64,000 nucleotides of DNA from Syntrophobotulus glycolicus DSM 8271 (GCF_000190635.1 NC_015172.1:1364001-1428000), one strand, 5' to 3'; positions 37,429 through 47,726 are shown, numbered from the stretch's first letter. Program-made: numbers and translations. Notes: generated from the letters alone by a model not told the origin.

Positions 37429-37872
37429 ATGGATAACCAAATACTCAAGCTCGAAAATCAGCTTTGCTTTCCGCTTTACGCCGCGGCCAAAGAGGTGGTA
37501 AACCGCTATAAGCCTTTTCTGGATGAAATAGAGCTCACCTATACACAGTACATCGCCATGATGGTGCTCTGGGAATACAAAAGCATCGGGGTGAAGGAGC
37601 TGGGCCGTCGCCTGTATCTTGATTCAGGCACACTGACCCCGCTGTTGAAAAGGCTTGAAGGCAAAGGCCTGGTCCGGCGCGAACGGTCCAGAGAGGATGA
37701 GCGGGCGGTCAAGATCACCATCACTGAAGCGGGGGAAAAGCTTCAGGAAAAAGCAAGCGGCATTCCCCAGCAAATGAGAAAGTGCCTGCCGCTGTCCGAG
37801 GAGGAGGCCGGAATGCTCTACACCCTTTTATATCAGCTGCTGGAGGGGAGCCATCGCGAAGGCCAGGCATAA
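37429..37872 (+). CDS. OhrR-like MarR family regulator
   Basis: The 147-residue protein starts at ATG 37429. The N-terminal LENQLCFPLYAAAKEVV contains the reactive cysteine (about residue 13) that senses organic peroxide in OhrR. The winged helix is GRRLYLDSGTLTPLLKRLE with KGLVRRERSREDERAV as the wing. A second cysteine (KCLP) is near the end. Cotranscription with a peroxidase makes it the likely peroxide-responsive repressor of this operon. Confidence 0.85.
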   Translation: MDNQILKLENQLCFPLYAAAKEVVNRYKPFLDEIELTYTQYIAMMVLWEYKSIGVKELGRRLYLDSGTLTPLLKRLEGKGLVRRERSREDERAVKITITEAGEKLQEKASGIPQQMRKCLPLSEEEAGMLYTLLYQLLEGSHREGQA

Positions 37873-38058
37873 GAGGGCGGCCGCAGATCAGGACTGGCCG
37901 GCGGAATCGACGAGGGAGGATGGCGAGGCGTGTCAAGGGGTTTTTTCTGTTCGGCTCTTCCCAGGCATCCAGAATTCCCGGTAGTTTTTTGATGTCCGCC
38001 TTCTGATCGATAATCTTCTAAACCTTCATGTCCGTTTTATCAATCCATCCCAATAAAC

Positions 38059-38177
38059 TGCTCAAAATTTCAACTTTTGCGGTATAAATGGAGGTAAAAT
38101 ACACATTTTCAGGCCTCTTCTCTTTGAAAAACGCTATTTTTTCGAAAAATATACCACAAAAGTTGCAAAATTGAGCA
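38059..38177. repeat. Imperfect long inverted repeat, MITE-like
   Basis: The 500-base gap between the OhrR-like gene and the antitoxin contains 28-base arms at 38059-38086 and 38150-38177 that match at 24 of 28 positions as inverted copies. They enclose 63 A/T-rich bases with no ORF. The size and terminal arms suggest a miniature transposable element or a large hairpin RNA. Nothing else was seen in this gap. Confidence 0.45.
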
Positions 38178-38373
38178 ATCGTTGAATAAAGCAGAGCGTG
38201 CGCCGATATCTGGAAATACCGCAGGTATCCACGCGTTAGGGCATACATTTTTGCCGTTTCTCGAAAGAAGAATGCCTATTGATCAAGGCTTTTCAGGTTT
38301 CATCATCCAATCTTTTTCTTAAAGCGGTCAAGTCAGGAGATAATCCTGTATGTAAAAATCAATAATGATCTTC

Positions 38374-38706
38374 TCACGACTTAAGCTCTTCAAGAGCTTT
38401 TTCTACATCATCATGTTGAACAGAAGGGTCGCGGGCAATGCGTTCTGCTTCCAACAAAGCCGTAATTGTTTCTGCGTTGGGTGTGTTAATGGTAATGTCA
38501 AAAGGAATACACCCTTTACGAACAGCCTGACGAAGAAAGATATTAAACGCTGTCGTCATATTAAGACCAAGCTGAGAAAACAAGATATCGGCTTGTGTTT
38601 TTAAGTCTCTGTCAATACGAAAGCTGACATTGGATGTTTTGTTAAGACCTTCAGGTGGGACAGCAAGTCTATTTAAGGACCTTGCATCAGCCGTGTCACA
38701 GCTCAT
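38374..38706 (-). CDS. RelB/DinJ-family antitoxin, orphan
   Basis: The conserved part reads NKTSNVSFRIDRDLKTQAD and LGLNMTTAFNIFLRQAVRKG, the ribbon-helix-helix DNA-binding domain of DinJ. Usual DinJ proteins start just before this segment, but that codon is CTT here, so the only ATG is 38706, adding about 20 unusual residues. No RelE/YafQ toxin lies on either side. It is either an orphan or a decaying gene. Confidence 0.65.
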   Translation of the reverse strand: MSCDTADARSLNRLAVPPEGLNKTSNVSFRIDRDLKTQADILFSQLGLNMTTAFNIFLRQAVRKGCIPFDITINTPNAETITALLEAERIARDPSVQHDDVEKALEELKS

Positions 38707-38770
38707 CGTTTCAAACCCTGCCGCTTTGTGGTAAAATTATTCGGAAATCCGCTTTGATAAAGGAGTACAT

Positions 38771-40924
38771 ATGGAAAATGTGGTCAGGATACTGGCACGA
38801 GAATTCAATAAAAGTGAAGAACATGTTCAAAATGTCATAGACCTCATCGATCAGGGGAATACCATTCCATTTATTGCCCGCTACCGCAAGGAAATGCACG
38901 GAACAATGGATGACACCGTGCTGCGCAACCTGACGGACAGACTCAACTATCTGCGAAACCTCGCGGCACGCCGCGAAGAGGTCAAAAAGGCGATTGAAGT
39001 CCAGGAAAAACTCACGGGGGAACTTGCGGCCCAAATCGACACCGCGCAGACCCTCGCGGAGGTGGAGGATATCTACCGCCCATATAAGCAGAAGCGTCGT
39101 ACCCGGGCCACCGCCGCCAGGGAAAAAGGACTTGAGCCGCTTGCGACGAGGCTGTTGGAGCAGAACAAGGATCTGCCCGATATCAGGGAGCTGGCCGCGG
39201 AGTATATCGATCCGGAAAAGGGCGTGGAAAGCCTTGACGCCGCGCTCGCGGGCGCGGCGGACATCATCGCGGAGACAGCGGCGGACAGCCCACAGATCAG
39301 GGGCCGCCTGCGGGAGCTGATGATGAACAAGGGATATCTCCACGCGGCTGCGGAAAAAGACGAGGACTCGGTATACAGCCTTTACTATACGTTTCGTCAG
39401 CCGCTTTCACGGCTGCAGGGGCATCAGATATTGGCGATAAACCGCGGCGAAAAAGAAGGGTACCTGAAAGTCTCGGCGGAGATCGACAGGGAATGGGCCC
39501 TGGAGTTTGTGTGGAAGGCACTTGTCAAGCCCGGGTCGAGCGCGTCGGATTTTGTTCGGTGCGCCGCGGAGGACGGATATGACCGTCTGCTCTTTCCGTC
39601 CATAAAACGGGAGGTGCGCGGTATCCTGACAGATACTGCAGCAGAGGGCGCGATACATAATTTCGCGCTCAATTTAAAACCACTGTTCATGCAGCCGCCT
39701 GTAAAAGGACATGTGACAATGGGACTCGATCCCGGGTACCGTAACGGATGCAAGGTCGCCGTGGTGGACGGGACGGGCAAGGTTCTGGATACTGCCGTAG
39801 TGTATCCAACTTATGGGGAGCGCCAGAAAACAGAAGCAATCGAGGCCCTGGAAAGGCTGATCAGGAAACACGGAGTAGAGCATATCGCCATCGGAAACGG
39901 CACAGCCTCCCGGGAGACGGAGCAGATGACCTGCGAGCTCATCTCCCGCACGCCGGGCGTAAGCTACATGATCGTCAACGAGGCGGGGGCCTCGGTATAT
40001 TCCGCGTCCAAGCTTGCCGCTGAGGAATTTCCCCAGTACGATGTCAACCTGCGCTCGGCCGTATCTATTGCCCGCAGGATGCAGGACCCGCTGGCGGAGC
40101 TGGTAAAGATTGATCCCAAGGCCATCGGCGTCGGGCAGTATCAGCACGATATGCCGCAGAAAAGACTGGACGACACGCTTACCGGTGTGGTGGAGGACTG
40201 CGTCAACGCCGTAGGCGTCGATGTGAACACCGCCTCTCCTTCTCTGCTTCAGCGGGTTTCGGGGCTGAACGGCACGAGTGCGAAAAACATTGTTGTCTAC
40301 CGCGAGGAAAACGGCACCTTCATTTCGCGCAGACAGCTTTTGAAGGTGCCAAAGCTCGGCCCGAAGGCTTACGAGCAATGCGCGGGCTTTTTGCGCATAC
40401 CGGAGAGCAAATCCGTGCTGGATAATACGGGAGTCCACCCTGAAAGCTATCCCGCGGCGGAAAAGCTGCTTGCGCTGTGTGGATATAAGCTCAATGATGT
40501 GGCGGGCGGACAGATTTCCGAACTTCCGGAGCGGGTGAAAGGCTATGGCGAAGCCAAGGCCGCCGAGGAATGCGCGGTCGGCGTCCCGACACTCAGAGAT
40601 ATCGTCAAAGAGCTGGTGAAGCCCGGACGCGACCCGCGCGACGAGCTTCCCGCGCCGCTGCTGCGTACGGACGTCATCGAGATGAAGGATCTGACGCCCG
40701 GCATGATGCTGACCGGCACGGTGCGCAATGTCATTGATTTCGGAGTATTTGTCGATATCGGCGTGCATCAGGACGGTCTTGTTCACATCTCGGAGATGGC
40801 GGACAAATTCATCCGCCATCCCTCGGAAATGGTAGCTGTGGGGGATCTGGTAAAAGTCGTCGTACTGGCTGTGGAGACGAAGAAGAAGCGTATATCCCTC
40901 TCAATGAAGCAGGCACAACAGTAA
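38771..40924 (+). CDS. tex: Tex, S1-domain RNA-binding transcription accessory protein
   Basis: The 717-residue protein starts at ATG 38771 after AAAGGAG and has the normal length. Order: Tex N-terminal helices (IPFIARYRKEMHGTMDD, EDIYRPYKQKRRTRAT), the YqgF/RNase H-like domain (TMGLDPGYRNGCKVAVVDGTG, IAIGNGTASRETE), helix-hairpin-helix region (VGVDVNTASPSLLQRVSGLN), and a C-terminal S1 domain (MMLTGTVRNVIDFGVFVDIGV). Tex influences transcription and RNA metabolism. The gene is GC-richer than the preceding region. Confidence 0.95.
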   Translation: MENVVRILAREFNKSEEHVQNVIDLIDQGNTIPFIARYRKEMHGTMDDTVLRNLTDRLNYLRNLAARREEVKKAIEVQEKLTGELAAQIDTAQTLAEVEDIYRPYKQKRRTRATAAREKGLEPLATRLLEQNKDLPDIRELAAEYIDPEKGVESLDAALAGAADIIAETAADSPQIRGRLRELMMNKGYLHAAAEKDEDSVYSLYYTFRQPLSRLQGHQILAINRGEKEGYLKVSAEIDREWALEFVWKALVKPGSSASDFVRCAAEDGYDRLLFPSIKREVRGILTDTAAEGAIHNFALNLKPLFMQPPVKGHVTMGLDPGYRNGCKVAVVDGTGKVLDTAVVYPTYGERQKTEAIEALERLIRKHGVEHIAIGNGTASRETEQMTCELISRTPGVSYMIVNEAGASVYSASKLAAEEFPQYDVNLRSAVSIARRMQDPLAELVKIDPKAIGVGQYQHDMPQKRLDDTLTGVVEDCVNAVGVDVNTASPSLLQRVSGLNGTSAKNIVVYREENGTFISRRQLLKVPKLGPKAYEQCAGFLRIPESKSVLDNTGVHPESYPAAEKLLALCGYKLNDVAGGQISELPERVKGYGEAKAAEECAVGVPTLRDIVKELVKPGRDPRDELPAPLLRTDVIEMKDLTPGMMLTGTVRNVIDFGVFVDIGVHQDGLVHISEMADKFIRHPSEMVAVGDLVKVVVLAVETKKKRISLSMKQAQQ

Positions 40925-41003
40925 ACGTTTCAGCAGACCCTCAATGAGAAGAAGAATGATAAAACCAAATACCATTCATCCCGTTAGGCTTGACGCCAAG
41001 GAT

Positions 41004-41051
41004 AAAAAATACCGAACGCTCAGATCAGACCTGAGAATTCGGTACTTTTTT
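41004..41051. terminator. Bidirectional terminator between tex and the ABC genes
   Basis: TACCGAA/TTCGGTA and CTCAG/CTGAG form a two-part stem, flanked by A6 on the left and T6 on the right. It can stop both the plus-strand tex and the convergent minus-strand transporter operon. Confidence 0.75.
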
Positions 41052-41080
41052 ATGGAATATAAGATTGAATGTCTGATGTG

Positions 41081-41935
41081 TTATCTGCTTTTTCGCGTGA
41101 GCCTGAAAAGCGCAAGCGAATAAAAGACCAGAGCGGTGGCGGCCAGAACCAGCACGCTTCCCCACCACGGGAAGACATTGCCCCCGTAGGTGAAGACAAC
41201 GCCCATCTCTTCCCTGAAGGCATTGGCCGCCGAAGAAGGCGCGCCTGCAAAGGATTCCCGCAGGGGCACGTCCATCATCAGCTGCCGGAATAACACGCCC
41301 GAGTGGGATACGGGGAAAAGCCGAATGACGGTCTGGATCGGGTCCGGGAATATGCCGATCGGGATATACGTTCCCGTCAAAAATCCGATCAGCGTACCGA
41401 TGATCGTACTTGCTGTGCCGAAGGCGTTCATACTGCTTAAAAAAGAGACGAGCAGGCAGACCATCGAGCTTGAGGAAAGCACGGAAAGGAGAATGACGCC
41501 GATCAGCCTGAGCGCAGCCGGTAAATCGAGCAGCCGCCCGCCGTAGGCCACGATATAGAGTTCAGCAAACACCAAAGCAACCAGAGTCAGAATGACGCCG
41601 ATGACAAAGGAGCTGGCGATATAACCGGCGGTCAGGGAACGCCGGCTTAAGGGGGAGGCGTTAAAATCCTTGATCACCTTCTTTGCCTTGTCATCGACCA
41701 TGGTGCCGAACGCGCCGAGGGCAGCCGTGATCGAGGATACCGCGAGGACACCCGCCATGATCCAGCTGTCAATGAGGAAGCGCGCCCCTTTTATCTCACC
41801 CAGGTCTGAGATAACGAGATCTCCTAAAAACAGTACATACAGCCCGATGATGATGAGGACTCCGAGCAGTGAAAAAAACACGCTTGTCTTATCCCGGAAA
41901 AAAACGTTCAGGTTGCGCACAAGCAGGTGGCTCAT
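41081..41935 (-). CDS. ABC-2 type exporter permease
   Basis: ATG 41935 overlaps the upstream ATPase stop; a longer frame to 42022 lies inside that gene. The 284-residue protein has about six helices and the ABC-2 membrane pattern, including an SLSRRSLTAGYIASSF-type cytoplasmic loop and GTLIGFLTGTYIPIGIFPDP near the end. It pairs with the DrrA-like ATPase. Cargo, such as a drug, lipid or peptide, cannot be told. Confidence 0.82.
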   Translation of the reverse strand: MSHLLVRNLNVFFRDKTSVFFSLLGVLIIIGLYVLFLGDLVISDLGEIKGARFLIDSWIMAGVLAVSSITAALGAFGTMVDDKAKKVIKDFNASPLSRRSLTAGYIASSFVIGVILTLVALVFAELYIVAYGGRLLDLPAALRLIGVILLSVLSSSSMVCLLVSFLSSMNAFGTASTIIGTLIGFLTGTYIPIGIFPDPIQTVIRLFPVSHSGVLFRQLMMDVPLRESFAGAPSSAANAFREEMGVVFTYGGNVFPWWGSVLVLAATALVFYSLALFRLTRKSR

Positions 41936-42846
41936 TCTCTGATCTCCTTTCCGGTAATGGCGATAAACACATCGTCCATCGTGCCGCTCTGCACCTCGAT
42001 GTGGGTCAGATATTCCTGGCATCTGGCCAGGATAGCCACTGAATCCACTGTGCTTTTCAGCTTGAGCGTAAACTGGATGCCGGAGGCGGTATAATCGACA
42101 CCCAGCCCGTCCAGCACAGCTTTCAAGCCGTCCGCGTCCGGAGCGGTCATCCGCAGGGTGTCGGAAGTGTAGCGATGCCGCAGCTCGTCCGGCGTACCTT
42201 GGGCGACAAGCAGCCCGTGATCAATAATGACTACATAATCGGCACGTGCGGCCTCCTCCATGTAATGCGTGGTCATCAACACGGTCATCTTGTTCTCGGA
42301 CTGCAGGGTACGGATAGTCTGCCAGATATTTCCCCTCGTCTGGGGGTCAAGTCCTGTCGTCGGCTCGTCGAGAAACAGGATTTTCGGCGCGTTGACCAGT
42401 GCTCTGGCAATATCCGCTCTCCGCCGCTGCCCGCCGGAAAGACTGCCGTACCGGCGATCGATGAAATCCGTCACCCCGGCTGATTGTGCGGCCTGTCCGA
42501 CCTTTTCCCTTAACACGGCCCGCGGTATTTTGTAAAAGCTGCCGCGCGTCATAAGATTTTCCCGCACCGTGAGCAGGGGGTCTAACAGATGATCCTGAAA
42601 CACGACGCCGATTGAGGAGCGGATCCTGGAATCAGCGCCGCCAAGCACGTGGCCGTTGATCACCACCCTGCCGCTGTCCGCTTTCAGCAGTGTACATAAA
42701 ATGTCAATTGTCGTGGATTTGCCGGCGCCGTTCGGACCCAAAAAGGCAAATAACTGGCCCTGCTCCACATCAAAATCAATGCCCCTGACAGCCCTGATCT
42801 CCCCGTAAGATTTCGTGAGCCCGGATACCTCGATCATTTTGCTCAT
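41932..42846 (-). CDS. ABC exporter ATP-binding protein, DrrA/CcmA-like
   Basis: The 304-residue protein has Walker A GPNGAGKSTTIDIL, Q-loop VVFQDHLLDPLL, signature LSGGQRRRADIARAL, Walker B ILFLDEPTTGLDPQ and H-loop MTTHYMEEAARAD. A C-terminal extension of about 80 residues (DGLKAVLDGLGVDY onward) is the DrrA-type regulatory domain. It couples by four bases to the permease gene. Confidence 0.86.
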   Translation of the reverse strand: MSKMIEVSGLTKSYGEIRAVRGIDFDVEQGQLFAFLGPNGAGKSTTIDILCTLLKADSGRVVINGHVLGGADSRIRSSIGVVFQDHLLDPLLTVRENLMTRGSFYKIPRAVLREKVGQAAQSAGVTDFIDRRYGSLSGGQRRRADIARALVNAPKILFLDEPTTGLDPQTRGNIWQTIRTLQSENKMTVLMTTHYMEEAARADYVVIIDHGLLVAQGTPDELRHRYTSDTLRMTAPDADGLKAVLDGLGVDYTASGIQFTLKLKSTVDSVAILARCQEYLTHIEVQSGTMDDVFIAITGKEIRE

Positions 42847-42991
42847 TTGAGCATCACCCTTTTGCCTTTATTTTCAAAAAAAAGCCGATACACCTGGTGC
42901 AGGATATCAGCCTTGCTTTTCGTTTTGAATGAGATCAGCTTCGGGGAAGGGTTTCCTTCAATATCTGCTCTTGATATACTCTTTTATCTGT

Positions 42992-45103
42992 TCAATTGGC
43001 CCTGGACCAATGCCGGTGCATAGCCAGCTGGTCGACGAATGCTGTGCAGAACGGCTGAAGCGTGGAACCGCCGTTGACCACCACCACTCCCTGAAAAATC
43101 TGCGGCGCGGCCTGCGCATCCCTAAGATCAGGCAGGAAAGCCGCCGCGTCCGTGGCTTGAAGCAATTCCGCTCCTTCGTCCGATGCCCCTATTGTTTTGG
43201 CATGATGGAGGGCTTCATTGATGAAGCTGCGCGCGTTGTGGTTTTGTTTTAACACATTGACATGATCGCTGCCGCCCGGAACATACACCGCGTCGTAAAG
43301 CAGAGCGCCCGATGTGGTCAGGTCCTTGTCCGGTTTAAGCGGGGTGCCGTCTTTACCGGAAATCTCACTCAAGCTGCTGCTCACCGTTTCCCCGACCGCT
43401 CCGGCCGCTTTAAGCTCAGCCAGCATATTCCGGACAGATACCGTGCAGAAGCCGCTTTCCAAAAGGATCGCCACCTTTCTGGTTCTGGCCGTTTTTATGG
43501 TGTTTTCCTGACTCAGTGCAGGTGAGGATGCCTGTGTGCTCTTCGGCACGGCCTGTGCGGGCGGCTTGGCGCCGATCCCCGCCGCGATTTGGACCGCCAG
43601 CTCGGGCGCAACACTGGCAAACATATCCACGACCCGCTGTTTGAGATTGACGTCTTTGACGCTGCCCACTTCAAAGTGAAAGGCGTCCACAATATGCTCC
43701 TTTTCAGCCGCGGACATGCTGTTCCAGAACAGCGTGGCCTGACTGAAGTGATCGCGGAAGCTCTCACTGCGGGCGCGGACCGCATGCCCGTCGATCCGCT
43801 GGGCGTAATGCGCAAAGCCCCCTTCTTCCTCGGGAACGGGGGACGGGGAATTCTGCGCCAGCGAATTCGGAAAATAGCTGACCGGTCCCGGATGGATGGC
43901 CATGCGGTGCATACCGTCGCGCTGATTGTTGTGCACGGGCGCTACCGGCCGGTTGATGGGAATTTCGCGGAAGTTCGGCCCGCCCAAACGGGTGAGCTGG
44001 GTGTCTTCATAAGAGAACAAACGCCCCTGTAACAGCGGATCATTGCTGAAGTCAATTCCGGGTACAATATTGGCGGGGCAAAAAGCGACCTGCTCCGTCT
44101 CTGCAAAGAAATTATCCACATTTTTGTTCAGCGTCATTTTCCCGATGATTTTCACCGGTATCAATTCTTCCGGCCATAGCTTGGTGGGATCAAGAAGATC
44201 AAAATCAAAATCGAATTCCTGATCTTCTTCAATCATCTGTACGCCGAATTCATACTCGGGATAATTGCCCTGCTCAATCGCGTCCCAAATATCCCGGCGG
44301 TGGTAATCGGGATCTTTCCCCGAGAGCTTTTGCGCTTCATCCCTCATCAGGGAATGGACGCCAAGCAGCGGCTTCCAATGAAATTTGACAAACCGGGCTT
44401 TATCCTGGGCATTGATCAACCGGAACGTATTGACGCCAAAGCCTTCCATCATACGAAAGCTTTTGGGAATAGCCCGGTCAGACATGGCCCACATGACCAT
44501 GTGCGCCGTTTCCGGCGCATTCACGACAAAGTCCCAGAACGTGTCATGCGCGGTGGTGGCCTGGGGAATTTCGTTGTTCGGCTCCGGCTTCACCGCATGA
44601 ATCAAATCGGGAAATTTTATGGCGTCCTGGATAAAGAAAATCGGAATATTATTGCCGACGATATCATAGTTTCCGCTCTCTGTATAAAATTTCGTGGCGA
44701 AGCCGCGAACATCGCGCACGGTGTCTGCCGACCCGCGTGAGCCGACAACGGTTGAGAAACGCACGAATACCGGGGTTTTTGAGCCCGGAACCTGCAGGAA
44801 ATCCGCCTTGGTATACTCTGACATCGACTCATACAGCTCGAAATACCCATGAGCGCCGAACCCCCGGGCATGGACGACGCGCTCGGGGATCCGCTCGTGA
44901 TCAAAGTGCGTGATCTTCTCACGGAAATGGAAATCCTCCAGCAGGGTCGGTCCGCGTTCGCCCGCTTTTAAGGAATCGTCAGTGCTGGTGAGTTTAAGCG
45001 CGTTATCCGTGGTGAGGGCCTGACCGTCGTCATCCGAACGGTACGCTTCCATTTGCTTCATTTTTTTCTGGTCGTTCTCCTGAAAAGTGTCTGAAAATGA
45101 CAT
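42992..45103 (-). CDS. katE: Large-subunit heme catalase (KatE/HPII type)
   Basis: The 703-residue protein is the long clade 2 form. The catalytic histidine is in [15 protein letters not shown], the asparagine in [15 protein letters not shown], and the proximal heme tyrosine in [18 protein letters not shown]. The last 150 residues form the flavodoxin/DJ-1-like domain ([16 protein letters not shown]...[12 protein letters not shown]) found only in large catalases. It detoxifies hydrogen peroxide in the cytoplasm. A siroheme-to-heme gene set lies immediately on the other side of its promoter. Confidence 0.93.
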   Translation of the reverse strand: MSFSDTFQENDQKKMKQMEAYRSDDDGQALTTDNALKLTSTDDSLKAGERGPTLLEDFHFREKITHFDHERIPERVVHARGFGAHGYFELYESMSEYTKADFLQVPGSKTPVFVRFSTVVGSRGSADTVRDVRGFATKFYTESGNYDIVGNNIPIFFIQDAIKFPDLIHAVKPEPNNEIPQATTAHDTFWDFVVNAPETAHMVMWAMSDRAIPKSFRMMEGFGVNTFRLINAQDKARFVKFHWKPLLGVHSLMRDEAQKLSGKDPDYHRRDIWDAIEQGNYPEYEFGVQMIEEDQEFDFDFDLLDPTKLWPEELIPVKIIGKMTLNKNVDNFFAETEQVAFCPANIVPGIDFSNDPLLQGRLFSYEDTQLTRLGGPNFREIPINRPVAPVHNNQRDGMHRMAIHPGPVSYFPNSLAQNSPSPVPEEEGGFAHYAQRIDGHAVRARSESFRDHFSQATLFWNSMSAAEKEHIVDAFHFEVGSVKDVNLKQRVVDMFASVAPELAVQIAAGIGAKPPAQAVPKSTQASSPALSQENTIKTARTRKVAILLESGFCTVSVRNMLAELKAAGAVGETVSSSLSEISGKDGTPLKPDKDLTTSGALLYDAVYVPGGSDHVNVLKQNHNARSFINEALHHAKTIGASDEGAELLQATDAAAFLPDLRDAQAAPQIFQGVVVVNGGSTLQPFCTAFVDQLAMHRHWSRAN

Positions 45104-45160
45104 GTTATTACTCCCTTAATCAATGATATCCATAGTATTCCAAGCTGCGCTTATCCTATT

Positions 45161-45177
45161 CAATTCGGGAGGAATTG
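45161..45177. promoter_or_regulatory. Inverted repeat upstream of katE
   Basis: The 404-base divergent gap between katE and ahbC contains CAATTC-GGGAG-GAATTG, a six-base inverted repeat about 58 bases before the katE start, possibly an operator. Farther right, AGCAG/CTGCTGCTC pairing with a short T-run lies near 45250-45295. No other feature was seen in this gap. Confidence 0.3.
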
Positions 45178-45507
45178 GATGCTCATGACCCGGCTCTTTC
45201 ATCATACTTCATGTTTTCGTCAGCTTTTCAGCGCGGTCCCAAGAACAGCAGGGCAATTTGAGCGGTCCTTTTTAGCTGCTGCTCTTTTGATTTTTGTAAC
45301 ACAAGGGAAATCAGTTCTTGAACATTGCTCCTTTAAACAGGTTTTATCAGGATCTGCAAAAAATGACAGCGGCAGCAGCACTCATCAGAGAACCTGAAAG
45401 ATTAATGGATGAATAAACGGCTGCTCCATGATAAAATATAGAAATATTCAATGAAAGTTTCCGGTTATCCGTGTCAAAGGGAAAGCGCCGTTTAATGGAG
45501 TGAAGAC

Positions 45508-46731
45508 ATGATCAGTATCACGAAGCTGTTATTCGATACCGAGTATTTCGGGGATTCCCTGCGCTATAGCCGGGACAGCAAGAATGCCAGGCATGGGACG
45601 ACCGAAGGGTCCGGCCCGGTCGTGGTTTGGAATTCGACCCGGACGTGCAATTTGCACTGCGTGCATTGTTATATGGATTCCGATGCGGAAAACGACGAGA
45701 ATGAGCTCTCCACGGAAGAAGCGAAAAAGCTGATCTCCGATCTGGCGGAGTTTAAGGTGCCGGTGCTGCTTTTTTCCGGGGGAGAACCCCTGATCCGCCC
45801 TGATTTTTTTGAGCTGGCCGCCTATGCCGCCGCCCAGGGGATCAGGCCCACCCTGTCCACCAACGGCACCCTGATTACCGCGGAAGCGGCCCGGAAGATC
45901 AAACAGATCGGGGTCGGATATGTAGGGATTTCCCTGGACGGCCTGCGGGAAGTCAACGACAAGTTCCGGGGGAAAGAAGGGGCCTTCGCGGCCGCCATGG
46001 AAGGGATTCAAAACTGCGTGGCCGCCGGGCAGCGGGTCGGCCTGCGCTTTACCATCAACCGGAATAATGTTCAGGAGCTGGACCGGATTTTCGATTTCAT
46101 CGAAGCGGAGAAAATCGACCGGGCCTGTTTTTATCATTTGGTCTATTCCGGGCGGGGCCGGGGAATGGTGACGGACGATATCTCCCCGCAGGAATCCAGA
46201 CAGGCGATGGATACCATTATCCGCAGGACAAGGGACTTTCAGCAAAGGGGCCTGAACAAGGAAATCCTGACGGTGGACAATCACAGTGACGGTGTCTACC
46301 TCTACCTGTCAGCGTTGAAAGAAAATCCGGAGCGGGCCGAGAGGATCAAAACCCTGATCGGACGAAGCGGCGGGAACCGTTCCGGGATCGCGTTCGGTGA
46401 GGTTGATCCTTATGGAGAGGTCCACCCGGATCAATTTACCCGCCATATTTCCTTGGGCAATGTGCGGGAGAAAAAGTTCGGGGAGATCTGGACGGATATG
46501 AGCCGGCCGCTCCTGGCCGCCCTGAAGGACCGCAAGCCTTTTTTGAAGGGGCGTTGTGCCCGCTGCCGTTTTCTGAGCCTCTGCAACGGAAATTTCAGAG
46601 CCCGGGCCGAAGCGGTGACCGGGGATTTTTGGGCCTCCGATCCCGCCTGTTACCTGACGGATGAAGAGGTCCTTCCAAACAGCGGCGCGGGGGAGGAAAA
46701 TCTGATGGAGAAAGCAGGACTTGAACCATGA
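45508..46731 (+). CDS. ahbC: Radical SAM heme-biosynthesis protein, AhbC/NirJ1-like
   Basis: The 407-residue protein starts at ATG 45508 after GGAGTG. The N-terminal SISKLL-type leader (ISITKLLFDTEYFGDSLRY) and VVVWNSTRTCNLHCVHCYMDSD, with the radical SAM CxxxCxxC, match NirJ1. A SPASM-like C-terminal cluster (GRCARCRFLSLCNGNFRARAE) gives an auxiliary Fe-S site. AhbC removes the acetate side chains of 12,18-didecarboxysiroheme to give Fe-coproporphyrin III. It overlaps the next gene by four bases. Confidence 0.83.
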   Translation: MISITKLLFDTEYFGDSLRYSRDSKNARHGTTEGSGPVVVWNSTRTCNLHCVHCYMDSDAENDENELSTEEAKKLISDLAEFKVPVLLFSGGEPLIRPDFFELAAYAAAQGIRPTLSTNGTLITAEAARKIKQIGVGYVGISLDGLREVNDKFRGKEGAFAAAMEGIQNCVAAGQRVGLRFTINRNNVQELDRIFDFIEAEKIDRACFYHLVYSGRGRGMVTDDISPQESRQAMDTIIRRTRDFQQRGLNKEILTVDNHSDGVYLYLSALKENPERAERIKTLIGRSGGNRSGIAFGEVDPYGEVHPDQFTRHISLGNVREKKFGEIWTDMSRPLLAALKDRKPFLKGRCARCRFLSLCNGNFRARAEAVTGDFWASDPACYLTDEEVLPNSGAGEENLMEKAGLEP

Positions 46732-47726
46732 TCGTATCCTGGAATACAACCAATGCCTGTAATATGTATTGCGACCACTGTTACCGGGACTCCGGCGTCC
46801 GGCAGGAAGAGGAATTAAGCACGGCCGAAGCCGAGACAATGCTGGAGCAGATCGCCCGGGCCGGGTTTAAAATTATGATTTTCAGCGGAGGGGAACCCTT
46901 GATGCGGCCGGATATCGTCGATTTGGCCGCCTATGCCAGAGAGCTGGGCCTGCGTCCGGTTTTCGGCACCAACGGGACTTTGCTCACGGCGGAGCTTGCC
47001 CAAAAGCTCAAAGGGGCCGGTGCTATGGGGATGGGCATTTCCCTCGATTCTTTGGACCGGGCAAAGCATGATCAATTTCGCCGTTATCCGGGAGCCTGGG
47101 AAGAGGCTGTCCGGGGGATGCGGAATTGCCGGCAGGCCGGGCTGCCATTTCAAATCCATACCACAGTCATGGACTGGAATTCAGGGGAGCTGGAGGCACT
47201 GACCGATTTTGCCGGAAAAGAAGGGGCCGTCGCGCATCATATTTTCTTCCTGGTCCCGGCCGGACGGGCCGTGTCCCTGGAAGAGGAAGCGCTGAAAGCG
47301 GAGAATTATGAGGATGTTCTGACCCGGATCATGAAAAAGCAGCAGACCGTGGACATCGAGCTGAAGCCGACCTGTGCCCCCCAGTTTACCCGGATCGCCA
47401 AACAGTTGGGGGTGGCGACCCGCTTCAGCCGCGGTTGTCTGGCCGGAACATCGTATTGCATCATCAGTCCCCAGGGACAAGTGCAGCCTTGCGCTTATCT
47501 CAATATCCCCTTGGGCGATGTGCGGACAACTCCTTTTGATGAGATCTGGCGCAGCCACCCCGTGTTTGAGGAGCTGCGCACTCTGGCCTATAAAGGCGGC
47601 TGCGGGGCCTGTCTTTATCAGAAAATCTGCGGCGGCTGCCGGGCCCGGGCCGCCTATTACCATGAAGGGGACTTTATGGCCGAGGAGCCCTGGTGCCTTT
47701 ATCAGGGGCGCAGAGGGGGACAGTGA
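46728..47726 (+). CDS. ahbD: Radical SAM heme synthase, AhbD/NirJ2-like
   Basis: The 332-residue protein starts at ATG 46728 overlapping ahbC. The radical SAM motif is SWNTTNACNMYCDHCYRDSG. The auxiliary cluster region is CLAGTSYC, QPCAYLNIPLGDV and GGCGACLYQKICGGCRARA. This pattern is NirJ2/AhbD, which decarboxylates two propionates of Fe-coproporphyrin III to vinyls, giving heme. The ahbC/ahbD assignment rests on order and N-terminal form and could be checked by phylogeny. Confidence 0.83.
   Translation: MIVSWNTTNACNMYCDHCYRDSGVRQEEELSTAEAETMLEQIARAGFKIMIFSGGEPLMRPDIVDLAAYARELGLRPVFGTNGTLLTAELAQKLKGAGAMGMGISLDSLDRAKHDQFRRYPGAWEEAVRGMRNCRQAGLPFQIHTTVMDWNSGELEALTDFAGKEGAVAHHIFFLVPAGRAVSLEEEALKAENYEDVLTRIMKKQQTVDIELKPTCAPQFTRIAKQLGVATRFSRGCLAGTSYCIISPQGQVQPCAYLNIPLGDVRTTPFDEIWRSHPVFEELRTLAYKGGCGACLYQKICGGCRARAAYYHEGDFMAEEPWCLYQGRRGGQ

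Noticed and set aside
39674-40819. 381-codon open frame on the minus strand inside tex
   Set aside because: Antisense shadow of a well-conserved gene; no ribosome site or domain.
45179-45397. 72-codon frame after a good GGGAGG site between katE and ahbC
   Set aside because: No recognisable homology, and the supposed ribosome site is part of the inverted repeat near katE; probably chance.
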